Below are positions 22,313 through 34,140 of a stretch of DNA of 64,000 nucleotides, one piece after another. Positions within the stretch are counted from its first letter, which is position 1, and every line of letters begins with the position of its first letter. This stretch comes from Eulemur rufifrons. Its lineage: Eukaryota; Chordata; Mammalia; Primates; Lemuridae. The notes below the pieces were generated by a model. That model was given only the letters and a program-made list of their open reading frames with translations, was not told the DNA's origin and did no database searches. The DNA lies in assembly GCF_041146395.1 (NCBI RefSeq), contig NW_027182879.1, positions 596,001-660,000 on the forward strand. The letters are read 5' to 3'. A program made the translations under genes and the position numbers.

Positions 22313-22984
22313 AATTAGGGTTAGGAGTATGGTTATGGTTAGGAATGAAGGTTAGTGTTACGCTGAGGGCTTAGTGTTAGGGGATAGAGTTAGGGTTAGT
22401 GTTAAAGGTGAGTGTTACGTTTAACAGTTACAGTTAGGCTTAAGGTGAACCTTAAGATTAGGGGTTAGGGTTTGGTACAGGATAAGGGTGATGTTTTGGG
22501 TTTAGTGTTAAAGATAAGGGTTAGGGTTACGGTTAAGTGTTAGTGTGAGTGTTAAGGGTTAGGGTTAAGGTAAGTGTTAGGGTTAGGGGTTAGGGTTAGG
22601 GTTAAGGGTTCATGTTAGTTTTAGGGTTAGATTTAATGTTATGGTTAGTGTTAGGGGTTAGGGTTAAGGGTTAAAGATTTGGGTTATTTTAAGACTTAGG
22701 GTTATTATAATGGGTTAGGGTTAGGGTTAGTGTTATGGTTGTTGGCAGGGCTAAGGTTAGGGTTAGCAGTTTAGAATTAGTATTAAATATTAAGTGTTAC
22801 TGTTATGGCCAGCAGTTAGGGTTAGTATTATGTGATAGGGGTTGTTCTCAGGGTAAGTGTTATGCATTAACCTTAGGATAAGGAATTAAAGTTAGGGTTA
22901 CAGCGAGGTTTACGTGTTAAGGTGAGCAACAGGATCAGAGTTAGGTGTTACGTTCAGGGTTAAGGTTATGGGTGGGTGGTAGTG

Positions 22985-23187
22985 TTTATACTTAGAGCAC
23001 AGGCCCTGTCTGCACTAGGCGGGGGGCTTAGGGGACTGGGATAGTCCCCGGGAAACCACTCTATTGTACACTGTGTATGGGCTCCTGGGTTTCATGCAGG
23101 ACACTGTGGCAGAGCATCCTTTCATGCATGGCATGGGAGGATTGTAGACGTTCTATACTCTGAGAAATCAAGAAGTCTGAGAATTAC
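22985..23187 (+). repeat. A cassette A18
   Basis: A core with TTTATACTTAGAGCACAGG, CGGGAAACCACTCT and GTAGACGTTCTATACTC, intermediate between the standard and GAGACC forms. Confidence 0.9.
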
Positions 23188-23677
23188 ATTTAGGTTTAGG
23201 CTTATGGTTAGGGTTAGTGATGAAAGTTAGTGTTAAGGTGAGGGCTTAGGATTAGCAGTTAGGGTTAAACGTTAGTCTTAGGTTTACAGTTACAGTTAGG
23301 TTTAGGGTTAAGGTTTAGGGTGAGGGTTAAGGTTAGGGGTTAGGGTGTGGCACAGGGTAGGGGTTCAGTGTTATGTTTAGGGTTAAAGATTAGGATTGCG
23401 GTTAGGTTTAAGCGTTGATGTGAGGGTTAAGTTTAAATGTTAGGGTTAGGGGTTAGGTTTAGGGTAACGGGTTAGTCTTAAGTTTAGGGTGAGTGTTGTG
23501 TTATGGTTCGGGTTAGGTGTTAGGGTTAGGTTTAGTGTTCATGGTTAGGGTTACGTTTAGGGGTTAGGCTTATGGGTTAGGTTTAGTGTAAGGGTTTAGT
23601 GTTAGTGTTGGACGTTAGGGTCAGGTCTTAGGTTTAGTGTTAGGGATTAGGGTTAGTGTTAGGGCTTATGTTTAGCT

Positions 23678-23872
23678 GTTAGTTTAAGGGCACAAAACTG
23701 TGTAATCTATGGTTTGAAGGGTGTGGAATGGATCGCTGTGACACCACACCATCGTACCCTGGCCTTTGGCCCAGACCTACATGCAGGACTCAGGCAGAGC
23801 CTCTTCTCACTCATGGCATGGCTGTATTGTAGACTTGCTTAACTCTGAGAATGGAAGAACTGTGAGAATTAG
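23678..23872 (+). repeat. B cassette B9
   Basis: B copy with GGCACAAAACTGTGTAATC, GTGTGGAATGGATCGC and a one-base loss in GGCCTTTGGCCCAGAC. Confidence 0.9.
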
Positions 23873-24736
23873 TGTTATGGTTAGGTGTTTGGGGTTAGGG
23901 GTTAGTGTTCGAGTGAGGGTTAGGGGTTAGGGGTTAAGGATTAGGTGTTAGTGTTAGTGTTGGGGTTAGGTGTTAGGGTTGGGTTAGGGGCAAGTGTTAG
24001 ATTTAGGGTTGGGGTTAGTGTTAGGGTTAGGGGTTATGTCTAGGGTTAGTGTTAAGGGATAGGATTAGGGTTAAGGGTTAAGGCTTAGGGTTAGCGTTAA
24101 GGGTTATGGTTAGGTTTAAGGGATAGAGTTACGGTCCAAGCTAAGAGTTAGGGTGAGGGTTAACGGTTAGGTTTAGGGTTATGGGTTAGGGATAGAGTTA
24201 GGTTTAAGGGTTAGGCTAAGGGTTACGTTTAGGGTTCAGTGTTAGGGTTAGCATTAGTGGTTAGGGTTGGGGTTAGGTGTTAGGGTTACTGTTAGGGTTA
24301 GGTCTAGGCGTTAGGGTGAGGGTTATTGTTAGGGTTAAGATTTAGGGTTAGGTTTAATTGTTAGCATTAGGATCAGGGTTAAGGGTTAGGTTTAGGGTTA
24401 GGGGTTAGGTTTAGGGTTAAGGATCAAGTGTTATGGTTATGTTTATTCGTAGGGTTAGGGTTAGCATTTAGGGTTAGGGTTACTGTTATGGTTGTTTGTA
24501 GGGTTAGGTTATGGTTAGTGGTTTAGAATTAGGGTTAGGGTTTAGGTGATATGGTTATGGCTAGCAGTTAGGGTTAGAATTAAGGGATAGGGGTTTTTTT
24601 CAGGGTAAGTATTATGCATTAACATTAGGACAAGGGGTTAAAGTTAGCGTTATGGTGAGGTTTACGTGTTAAGGGGAGCAGTAGGATCAGGATTAGGTGT
24701 TATGTTCAGGGTTAGGGTTATGGGTGAGGGGCAGGG

Positions 24737-24938
24737 TTTATGCCTAGGCCACGGGCCTTTTCTGCACTAGGAGGGGGGTTTAGGGGGCTGCAATTTTCAC
24801 TGGGAACCCACTCTATCGTCTGCTGGTTATGGGCCCCTGGGTTTCATGCAGGACACAGTGACAGAGCCTCCTTTCACGCATGGCATGGGAGGATTGTAGG
24901 CTTTCAATTATCTGAGAAAGCAAGAATTCTTTGAATTA
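24737..24938 (+). repeat. A cassette A19
   Basis: A core with TTTATGCCTAGGCCACGGG, GTGACAGAGCC, CTTTCAATTATCTG and a divergent tail TTTGAATTAAA. Confidence 0.88.
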
Positions 24939-25486
24939 AATTTAGGGTTAGGATTATGCTTATGGTTATGGTTGAAGTTTAGTGTTAGGGTGAGGGTTTA
25001 GGGTTGGGGTTAGGATCAGAGTTAGGATTAAATGTTAGTGTTAAGTTTAACGGTTACAGTTAGGTTTAGGCTTAAGGTTTAGGGTGAGGGTTAAGGTTAG
25101 GGTTTAGGGTTTGGTACAGGTTTAGGGTTAAAGATTCGAATTAGGGTTAGGGTTAAGTATTAGTGTGGGGGTTAACGGTTAGTGTTAAGGTTAATGGTTA
25201 GAGTTAGGGGTTAGGGTTAGGGCTAATGGTTCTTGTTAGTTTTAGCGTTAGTGTTAAGTGTTATGGTTAGGGTTAGGGGTTAGGGTTAGGTTTAGGGTTC
25301 GTGGTTAGGGTTCCGTTCAGGGGTTATGGTAAGGGTTAGCGTTAAGGGATACAATTAGGGTTAAGGGTTAGCCTTAGGGTTAGGGTAAAGGGTTAGGATT
25401 AGGGTTCAGGGTAAGTGTTAGGGTCAGGGATAATGGTTAGATTGAGGGTTAACGGTTAGGCTTGTGGTTATTGGTGAGGGGTAGTG

Positions 25487-25687
25487 TTTATGCTTAAGGC
25501 ATGGGCCCTGGATGCCCTAAACAGATGGGTTAGGGAGCTGGCATTCTCGCCAGGAACCCACTCTATCGTACACTGGGTATGGGCCCCCGGGTTTCATGCA
25601 GGACACAGTGGCAGATCCTCTTTTCGCACATGGCATGGGAGTATTGTAGGCTTTCTAAACTGAGAAAGCAAGAAATCTGAGAATTAG
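25487..25687 (+). repeat. A cassette A20 (armless, recombinant upstream junction)
   Basis: A core with CTGGATGCCCTAAACAG, TTTTCGCACATGGC and a two-base loss (CTAAACTGAGAAAG). It is 0.75 kb after A19. Its arm is replaced by post-B-like sequence ending GAGGGTTAACGGTTAGGC, the same junction type as A14. Confidence 0.87.
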
Positions 25688-26279
25688 ATTTAGGGTTAGG
25701 ATTTTGGTTAGGGTTAGGGAGGAGTTAGTGTTAGTGTGAGGGCTTAGGGTTAGGGGTTATGGTTAGGGTTAGGGTTAAATGTTAGTGGTAGGTTTAACGG
25801 TTACAGTTAGGTTTAATGTTAAGGTTTAGTGTTAGGGTTAATGTTAGGGTTTGGTACAGGATAAGGGTTAAGTGTTAGGTTTACGGTGATAGATTAGGAT
25901 TAGGGTTAGGGTTAAGGGTTAGTGTAAGGGTTTATGGTTAGGGTTAAAAGTTAGGGTTAGGGTTAAGGGCTAAGTGTTAGGGTTATATTTAGGCATAGGT
26001 TTAGGATTAGGGGTTAGGGTTAGTGTTACTGTTAGGGTTTTGGTAGGGTTAAGGTTATAGTTAGCAGTTAAAATTAGGGTTAGAGATTAGGTGTTACAGT
26101 TTTGGCTAGGAGTTAGGGTTAAAATTATGGGATACATGATGTTTTCAGGGCAAGTGTTATGCATTAATGTTAGGGTAAGTGGTTAAAGTTACCCACGGTG
26201 AGGTTTACCTGTTAAGGTGAGCCATAGGATCAGGGTTAGGTGTTATGTTCAGGATTAGGGATATGGGAGAGGGGTAGTG

Positions 26280-26482
26280 TTTATCCTTAGGGCATGGGCC
26301 CTGTCTGCATTAGGCAGGAGGGTTAGGGGTCTAGGATTGTCGCTGGGAACCCACTGTATCGTATGCTGGGCATGGGCCCCTGGGTTTCATGCAGGACACT
26401 GTGGCAGAGCCTCCTTTCACGCATGGCATGGGAAGATCGTAGGCTTTCAAAACTCTGAGAAATCAAGAAGTCTGTGGAATAG
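26280..26482 (+). repeat. A cassette A21
   Basis: A core with TTTATCCTTAGGGC, GGAAGATCGTAGGC, TTTCAAAACTCTG and a divergent CTGTGGAATAG tail. Confidence 0.9.
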
Positions 26483-27166
26483 ATTTAGGGTTAGGATTAT
26501 GGTTAGAGTTAGAGATTAAGTTTAGGGTAGGGTGAGTGCTTAGAGTTAGGGGTTAAGGTTAGAGTTAGGGTTAAATATTAGTGTTAAGTTTAATGGTTAC
26601 AGTTAGGTTTTGGGTTAAGATTTAGGGTAAGGGTTAAGGTTAGAGGTTAAGGTTTGCTACAAGGTTAGGGTTTTTAGGTTAAGGGTTAGAGATTAAGATT
26701 AGGGTTAAGGTTAAGGGTTATTTTGAGGGTTAACCGGTAGTGTTAATGTTAAGGGTTAGAGTTAGGGGTTACGGTTAAGGTTAAGGGTTTGTTTTGGATT
26801 TAGGGTTAGAGTTAAGTGTTATGGTTAGGGTTAGGGGTTATGGTTAGGGTTAAGGGGTAAGGGTTAGGGTTATTGTTAGTGATAGGTTTAGGATTGGGTT
26901 TAGGGTTAGGGTTATGTTAGGGTTGTTTGTAGGGTTAAGGTTAGTGTTAGCAGTTTAGGATTAGGGTTAGGGATTATGTGTTACGGTTATGGCTAGGAGT
27001 TAGGGTTAGAATTATGGGATAGAGGTTGTTCTCAGGGTAAGTGTTATGCATTAATGTTAGGATAGGGGTTAAATTTAGGGACACAGTGAGGTCTACCTGT
27101 TAAGGTGAGCAATAGGATCAGAGTTAGGTCTATGTTCAGGGTTAGGTTTATGGGTGAGGGGTAGTG

Positions 27167-27252
27167 TTTATGCTTAAGGCACGGTACCTGTCTGCACTAG
27201 GCGTGGGGGTTAGGGGTCTAGAATTGTGCACGGGAGACCACTCTATCGTACG
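27167..27252 (+). repeat. A cassette A22, truncated 3' by a deletion
   Basis: Arm and 5' half are present, including GAGACCACTCTATCGTACG. At 27252/27253 the sequence then jumps to TCATTAACGGTTACAGC in the post-A linker, removing roughly 210 bp. The break lies at the CGTACG palindrome, within a few bases of the places where A43 and A49 are cut by inversion junctions. Confidence 0.85.
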
Positions 27253-27622
27253 GTCATTAACGGTTACAGCTAGGTTTAGGGTTACAGTTTAGGGTTAGGG
27301 GTTAGGTTTTGGTACAGGGTAAGGGTTAAGTTTTAAGTTTAGGGTTAAAGATTAGGATTAGGGTTAGAGTTAAGTGTTAGTATGAGGGTTAATGATTAGG
27401 GTTAAGTTTAAGGGTTAGGGGTTAGGGTTCGTGTTAGGTTTAAGGTTAGAGTTAAGTGTTATGGTTAGGGTTACGTTGAGGGTTCATGGTTAGGGTTACG
27501 TTTACAGGTTAGGGTTATGGGTTAGGTTTAGGGTAATGGTTTACTATTAGTGTTGAGTGTTAAGGTCAGTGCTTGGGTTGAGGGTTAGCGGTTATCGTTA
27601 GTGTTAGGGCTTATATTTAGCA

Positions 27623-27818
27623 GTTAGTTTAAGGGCACAGGACCTGTTTAATCTATGGTGAGAAGGGTGCAGATTTCGTCGCCGTGACACCGTGCCATAG
27701 TACCCTGGGCCTTGGGCCCAGACCTACATGGAGGACTCAGGCGCATCTCTTCTCATGCATGGCATGGTTGTATTGTAGGCTTGCTTAACTGTGAAAATGT
27801 AAGAAGTGTCAGAATTAG
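27623..27818 (+). repeat. B cassette B10
   Basis: B copy with GTGCAGATTTCGTCGCC, GACACCGTGCCATAG, ACATGGAGGACTC and AACTGTGAAAATG. Confidence 0.9.
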
Positions 27819-28669
27819 GGTTATGGTTAGGGTTAGGGAGTTGGGGTTAGGGGTTAGTGTTTGAGTGAGGTTTAAGGGTAGGGATTAGGGGTTAGGGTTA
27901 GTGTTGGGGTTAGGGGTTAAGGGTTAGGGTTGGGTTAGGGGCTAGGGTTAGATTTAGGGTTAGGGTTAGGGTTAGGGTTTATGGTTAGGGTTGAGGTTAA
28001 GGGATAGGAATAGGGTTAAGGTTTAAGGCTTAGGGTTAGCGTTACGGGTGAGGGTTAGGGCTAAGCATTAGGGATATGGTCCGAGTTAAGGGTTAGGGTG
28101 AGGGTTAAGTGTTAGGGTTAGGGTTATGGGTTAGGGATAGAGTTAGGTTTAAGGGTTAGGCTTAGGGTTATGTTTAGGGTTCAGTGTTAGTGTTAGCATT
28201 AGTGGTTAGGGTTGGGGTTAGGGGTTAGGGTTACTCTTAGGGTTACGTCTAGGCATTAGGGTAAGGGTTAGTGTTAGGGTTCAGCATTAGGGTTAGGTTT
28301 AATTGTTAGGATTAGGATCAGGGTTAAGTGTTAGGGGTTAGGGTTAGGATTAAGGGTCAACTGTTATTGTTATTTTTAGGCATAGGTTTAGGTTTAGAGG
28401 TTAGTGTTAGAGTTAGTGTTAGGGTTGTTTGTAAGGTTAAGGTAATGTTTAGTGGTTTAGAATTAGGGTTAAGGATTAGTTGCTACAGTTATGGCTAGGA
28501 GTTAGGGTTAGACTTAAGCGATAGGGGTTGTTCTTAGGGTAAGTGTTATGCATTAACAATAGGATAAGGGATTAAACTAGGGTTACTATGAGGTTTATGT
28601 TTTAAGATGGGCAATAGGATCAGGTTTAGGTGTTATGTTCTGGGTTAGGTTTGTGGGTTAGGGATAGTG

Positions 28670-28872
28670 TTTATGCTTAGGGCACAAGCCCTGTCTGCAC
28701 TAGGCGTGGGAGTTAGGGGGCTAGAGCTGTCACTGGGAACCCACTCTATCATACGCTGTGTATGGGCCCCTGGGTTTCATGCAGGACACAGTGGCAGAGC
28801 CTCATTTCATGCATGGCATGGGAGCATTGTAAGCTTTCTAAACTCTGAGAAAGCAAAAAGTCTGAGAATTAG
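28670..28872 (+). repeat. A cassette A23
   Basis: A core with GGCACAAGCCCTG (shared with A25) and ATCATACGCTGTGTATGG. The post-A linker to B11 is shortened to about 0.3 kb, exactly as after A25, placing A23-B11 and A25-B13 in the same slot of a 3.1-kb higher-order repeat. Confidence 0.9.
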
Positions 28873-29166
28873 ATTTACGGTTAGAGTTAGGGATGAAGGT
28901 CAGTGTCAGAGAGAGGGTGTAGTGTTAGGGGTTAGGGTTAGGGTTAGGGTTAGGTTTAACGGTACAGTTAGGTTTAGGGTTAAGTTTTAGAGTAGGGTTA
29001 AGGTTAGGTGTTAGGGTTTGGTACTGGTTTGGGTTAAGTGTTAGGTTTAGGGTTAAAGATTATGATTACGGTTAGGGTGAAGGGTTAGTGTGAGCGTTAA
29101 TGGTTATGGTTAAGGTTAAGGGTTAGGGTTAGGGTTTAGGGTTAGTGTTCGGGCTTAGATTTAGCC

Positions 29167-29362
29167 GTTAGTTTAAGGGCAGACGACCTGATTAATCTAT
29201 GGTGAGACGGGTGCAGGCAGGGTAACCGCAACACCACACCCTTGTACCCTGGGCCTTGGGTTCAGACCTACATGCAGGACTCAGGAGGAGCCTCATCCCT
29301 CGCTGGCATGGCTGTATTGTATGCTTGCTTAACTCTTAGAATGGAAGAAGTGTGAGAATTAG
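29167..29362 (+). repeat. B cassette B11
   Basis: B copy with GGGCAGACGACCTGATTAATC, GGTAACCGCAACACC and ACACCCTTGTACCC. The CACACCCT variant is shared with B13. Confidence 0.9.
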
Positions 29363-30194
29363 GGATAGAGTTAGGGTTAGGTGTTTGTGGTTAGAGTGAG
29401 GGTTAGGGGTTAGGGATTAGGGGTTAGGGTTAGTGTTAGGGTTAGGGGTTAGGTGTTAGTGTTAAGATAGGAGCTAGTGTTAGATTTAGGTTTGGGGTTA
29501 GTGTTAGGGTTAGGGTTAAGGGATAGGATTAGGGTTCAGGGTTGGGCTAGGGTTAGGGTTAAGTGTTAAGGTCAGGGTTAAGTTTTTAGGGTTAGGGTCA
29601 GTGTTAAGGGTTAGGGTCAGGGTTAACGATTAGGGTTAGGTTTAGGGGTTTGGGATAGGGTTAGTGTTAAGGGTATGGTTAGGTTTAGGGTTCAGGGATA
29701 CGGTTAGCATGAGGGGTTAGGGTTAGGGTTAGTTGTTAGGGTTACTGTTAAGGTTATGTCTAGGAGTTAGGGTAAGGGTTAGTGTTAGGGTAAAGAGTTA
29801 GGGTTAGGTTTTTTTGTTAGGATTAGTATCAGGGTTAAGGGTTAGGGTTAGGGTTAGGGTTAGGGGTTAGGGTTAAGGGTCAAGTGTTAGGGTTATTTTT
29901 AGGCATAGGGTGACGGTTAAGTGTCAGGGTTAGGGTTAGTGTTAGCATTTTTGGTAGGATTAAGGTTAGGTTTCATGGTTTAGAATTAGGGTTAGGGATT
30001 AGGTGTTACGGTTATGGCTATGAGTTAGGTTTAGACTTATGGGATAGGGGTTGTTCTCAGGGTTAGTGTTATTTACTAACGTTAGGATAAGGGGTTAAAG
30101 TTACAGATTATTCTGAGGTTTACATGTTAAGGTGAGCAATCGGATCAGGGTTAGGTGTTATGTTCAGGGTTAGGGTTATGCGTGAGGTAGAATA

Positions 30195-30397
30195 TTTATC
30201 CTTAGGGCACGGGCCCTGTTTGCACTTGGCGGGGGGCTTTGGGGCCTGGGATTGTCGCCAGGAACCCAGTCTATTGTACACTGGGTAGGGTACTCTGGGT
30301 TTCATGCAGGACACAGTGTCAGAGCCTCCTTTCACTCATGGCATGGGAGGATTGTAGGCTTTCTAAACTCTGAGAAAGCAAGAAGTCTGAGAATTAG
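30195..30397 (+). repeat. A cassette A24
   Basis: A core with TTTGCACTTGGCGGG, CCCAGTCTATTGTAC and ACACAGTGTCAGAGCC, all shared with A26 3.1 kb downstream. Open frames on both strands across it overlap the same cassette and are not genes. Confidence 0.9.
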
Positions 30398-30839
30398 ATT
30401 TAGGGTTAGGGTTATGGTTAGTGTTAGGGATGCAGGTTAGTGTTAGGGTGAGGGCTTAGGGTTAGGGGTTAGGGTTAGCGTAGGGTTAAAGGTTAGTGTT
30501 AGGTTTAACGGTTACATTTAGATTTTGGATTAAGGTTCAGGGTTAGCGGTTTGTGTTTGGTACAGGGTTTGTTTTATGTGTTAGGTTTACAGTTAAAGAT
30601 TAGGATTAGGGTTAAGTGTTAGAGTGAGGGTTAATGGTTCGGGTTAAGGTTAAGTGTTAGGGTTAGGGGTTAGGTTTAGGGTTAAGGGTTCGTGTTAGGT
30701 TAAGGGTTAGAGTTAAGTGTTATGGTTAGGGTTAGGGGTTAGCTTTAAGGTAAGGTTTTAGAGTTAGTGTTGGGCGTTAGGATCAGGGTTTAGGTTTATG
30801 GTTAAGGGTTAGGGTTAATGTTAAGGGTTAGATTTAGCC

Positions 30840-31034
30840 GTTAGTTTAAGGGCATAGGACCTGTTTAATCTATGGTGAGACAGGTACGGACAGGGTCGCT
30901 GCAACACCACACCATCGTACCCTGGGCCTTGGGCCCAGACCTGCATGCAGGACTCAGGTGGAGTCTCATCTCACGCATGGCATGGCTGTACTGTAGGCTT
31001 GCTTAACTCTGAGAATGGAGGAAGTGTGGAATTA
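30840..31034 (+). repeat. B cassette B12
   Basis: B copy with GGGCATAGGACCTG, GACAGGTACGGACAGGG and AAGTGTGGAATTAG. Confidence 0.9.
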
Positions 31035-31783
31035 GGGTTAGGGTTAGGGTTAGGGGTTTGGGGTTAGGGGTTAGGGTTTGCGTGAGCATTAGGGGTTATG
31101 GAATACGGGTAAGGATTAGTGTTAGGGTTAGGGGTTAGGTATTAGGGTTGGGTTAGTGGTTAGTGTTAGATTTAAGTTTGGGGTAGGTGTTAGAGTTAGG
31201 GTCAGGGTTAAGGGTTAAGGTGAGGGTTAGTTATAGTGTTAGGGGTTAGGGATAGGTTTAGGTTTAAGGGTTAGATTTAGGTTTAGGGTTCAGAGTTAGG
31301 GTTAGCATTAGGGGTTAAGGTTAGTGTTAGGTGGTAGGTTAGTGTTAGGGTTAGGTCTAGGCATTAGGGTAAGGGTTAGGGTTAGCATTAAGACTTAGGG
31401 TTAGGTTTAATGGTGAGGATTAAGATTAGGGTTAAGGGTTAGGGTTAGGGTTAGGAGTTAGTGTTAATGGTCAAGGGTTATGGTTATTTTTAGACATAGC
31501 AATGGGGTTAGGAGTTAGGTTTAGGGTCAGTGTTAGTGTTGTGGTAGGATTAAGGTTAGGGTTAGTGGTTTAGAATTAGTGTTAGGGATTAGGTGTTACG
31601 GTTATAGCTAGGAGTTAGGGTTAGAATTTTTGGATAGGGTTTGTTCTCAGGGTAAGTGTTATGCATTAACGTTAGGATAAGGGGTTAAAGTTTAGGTTAT
31701 GGTGAGGTATACGTGCTAAGGTGAGCAATAGGATCAGGGTTAGGTGTTATATTCCGGGTCAGAGTTATGGGTTAGGGATAATG

Positions 31784-31985
31784 TTTATGCTTAGGGCACA
31801 AGCCCTGTCTGCACTAGGTGAGGGGGTTAGGGGTCTATAATTGTCACCAGGAGCCCACTCTATCATACACTGCATATGGGCCCCTGAGTTTCATACAGGA
31901 CACAGTGTCACAGCCTTCTTTCACGGATGGCATGGGAGGATTGTAGGCTTTCTAAACTCTGAGAAAGCAAGAAGTCTGAGAATTA
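31784..31985 (+). repeat. A cassette A25
   Basis: A core with GGCACAAGCCCTG as in A23, TTTCATACAGGACACAG, GTGTCACAGCCTTC and TTTCACGGATGGC. Confidence 0.9.
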
Positions 31986-32306
31986 GATTTAGGGTTAGGA
32001 TTATGGCTAGGGTTAGGGATAAAGGTTAGTGGTAGGGAGAGGGCGTATGGTCAGGGGTTAGGATTAGGGTTAGGGTTAAATGTTAGTGTTAGGTTTAATG
32101 GTCACAGTTAGGTTTAGGGTTAAGTTTTAGGGTGAGGGTTAAGGTTAGGGGTTAGTGTTTGGTACAGGCTTGGGTTAAGTGTTAGGTTTAGGGTTAAAGC
32201 TTAGGATTAGGGTTAGGGTTATGGGTTAGTGCGAGGCTTAAAGGTTAGGGTTAAGGTTAAGGGTTAGGGTTAGGGTTTAGGTTACTGTTAAGGCTTAGAT
32301 TTAGTG

Positions 32307-32503
32307 GTTAGTTTAAGGATACAGGACCTGTTTAATCTATGGTGAGATGGGTGCAGACAGGGTCACCGCGACACCACACCCTCGTACCCAGTGCCTTGGG
32401 GCCAGACCTACATGCAGGAGTCAGGCGGAGCCTCATTTCACCCATGGCATGACTGTATTGTAGGCTTGCTTAACTCTGAGAATGGAAGAAGTGTGAGAAT
32501 TAG
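32307..32503 (+). repeat. B cassette B13
   Basis: B copy with TTTAAGGATACAGGACC, CACACCCTCGTACCC and CAGGAGTCAGG; partner of B11. Confidence 0.9.
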
Positions 32504-33297
32504 GGTTAGAGTTAGGATTAGTGGTTTGGGTTTAGACTGAGTGTTAGGGGTTAGGGATTAGGGGTTAGGGTTAGTGTTATGGTTCGGTTAGGGGCTAGGG
32601 TTAGATTTAGGGTTGGAATTAGTGTTAGGGTTAGGGTTAAGGGATAGGATTAGGGTTAAGAGTTGGGCTTAAGGTTAGGGTTCAGTGTTAGGGTTAGGGT
32701 TACATTTTTAGGGTAGGATCACTGCTAAGAGTTAGGATGAGAGGTAATGTTTAGGGTTAGGGTTAGGGGTTAGGGATAGGGTTACTGTTACGGGATACGG
32801 TTAGGTTTAGGGTTCACGGTTAGGGTTAGCCTTAGGGGTTAGGGTTAGGGGTTAGAATTACAGTTAGGGTTAACTCCAGGCATTAGGGTAAGGGTTAGTA
32901 TTAATGTTAAGACTTAGGGTTAGGTTTTATTTTTAGGATTCAGTTAAGGATTATGGGTTAGGGTTAGTGTTAGGGGTTAGGGTTAATGGTCAAGGATTAG
33001 GGTTATTTTTAGGCATTGCTTTAGGGTTAGGGGTTAGGGTTAGTGTTAGCGTTGTTGGTAGGATTAAGGTTAGGTTTAGCGGTTTAGAATTAGGGTTAGG
33101 GATTAGGTGTTACGGTTATGGTTAGGAGTTAGGGTTAGACTTATGGGATAGGGGTTGTTCTCAGGGTAAGTGTTATTTACTAACATTGGCTAAGGGGTTA
33201 AAGTTATAGGTTATTCTGAGGTTTACATGTTAAGGTGAGCAATAGGATCAGGGTTAGGTGTTATGTTCAGGGTTAGGGTTATGGGTGAGGGAGAATG

Positions 33298-33499
33298 TTT
33301 ATGCCTAGGGCACGGGCCCTGTTTGCACTTAGCGGGGGGGTTTGGGGCCTAGGATTGTCGCCGGGAACCCAGTCTATTGTACGCTGTGTATGGGCCCCTG
33401 GGTTTCATGCAGGACACAGTGTCAGAGCCTCCTTTCACGCATGGCATGAGAGGATTGTAGGCTTTCTAAACTCTGAGAAACAAGAAGTCTCAGAAATAG
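33298..33499 (+). repeat. A cassette A26
   Basis: A core with TTTGCACTTAGCGGG, CCCAGTCTATTGTACG and ACACAGTGTCAGAGCC; partner of A24. The tail is CTCAGAAATAG. Confidence 0.9.
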
Positions 33500-33950
33500 A
33501 TTTAGGGTTAGGATTATGGTTAGGGTTAGCGATGCAGGTTAGTGTTAGGGTGAGAGCTTAGGGTTAGGGGTTAGGATGAGGGTAGGGTTAAAGGTTAGTG
33601 TTAGGTTTAACGGTTACATTTAGGTTTAGGGTTAAGGTTTGGTTAGGGTTAAGGTTAGGGGTTTGGGTTTGGTACAGGGTTTGTTTTATGTGTTAGGTTT
33701 AAGGTCAAAGACTAGGATTAGGATTAGGGTTAAGTGTTAGAATGAGGGTTAACCGTTAGGGTTAAGGTTAAGTGTTATGGTTGGGGTTAGGTTTAGGGTT
33801 AAGGGTTCGTGTTAGGTTTAGGGTTAGAGTTAAGTGTTATGGTTAGGGTTAGGGGTTAGCTTTAGGATAAGGGTTTAGAGTTAGTGTTGGGCATTAGGTT
33901 CAGGGCTTAGGTTTAGGGTTAGGGCTTAGTGTTAGGGCTTAGATTTAGCA

Positions 33951-34140
33951 GTTAAAGGGCACAGGACCTGTTTAATCTATGGTGAGAAGGGTGCAGAATG
34001 GGTCGCTGTGACACCACACCATTGTCTGGGCCTTGGTCCCAGACCTACATGCAGGACTCAGGCAGAGCTTCTTCTCATGCTTGGCATGACTGTATTGTAG
34101 GCTTGGTTAACTCTGAGAATGCAAGAAGTGTGACAATTAG
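33951..34140 (+). repeat. B cassette B14
   Basis: B copy with the short opening GTTAAAGGGCACAGG (as in B3), GCAGAATGGGTCGC (as in B8) and a loss in CCATTGTCTGGGCC. It occupies the B12-equivalent slot but resembles other B families, hinting at gene conversion. Confidence 0.88.

Larger units (their letters stand above)
28450..31564 (+). repeat. Older 3.1-kb higher-order repeat, copy 1 (A23-B11-A24-B12)
   Basis: The order and spacing of cassettes repeat in the next 3.1 kb: A23 to A25 is 3114 bp, A24 to A26 is 3103, B11 to B13 is 3140 and B12 to B14 is 3111. Shared private variants and the shared shortened A23-B11 and A25-B13 linkers support the pairing. Sequence divergence is clearly greater than in the 3.3-kb array, so this is an older duplication. 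Boundaries are approximate. Confidence 0.65.

Noticed and set aside
30120..30335. Open frames on the minus strand of A cores (also near 35889-36083 and 61804-61992)
   Set aside because: They are the same cassette read in reverse and depend on which copies happen to lack a stop; no independent support.
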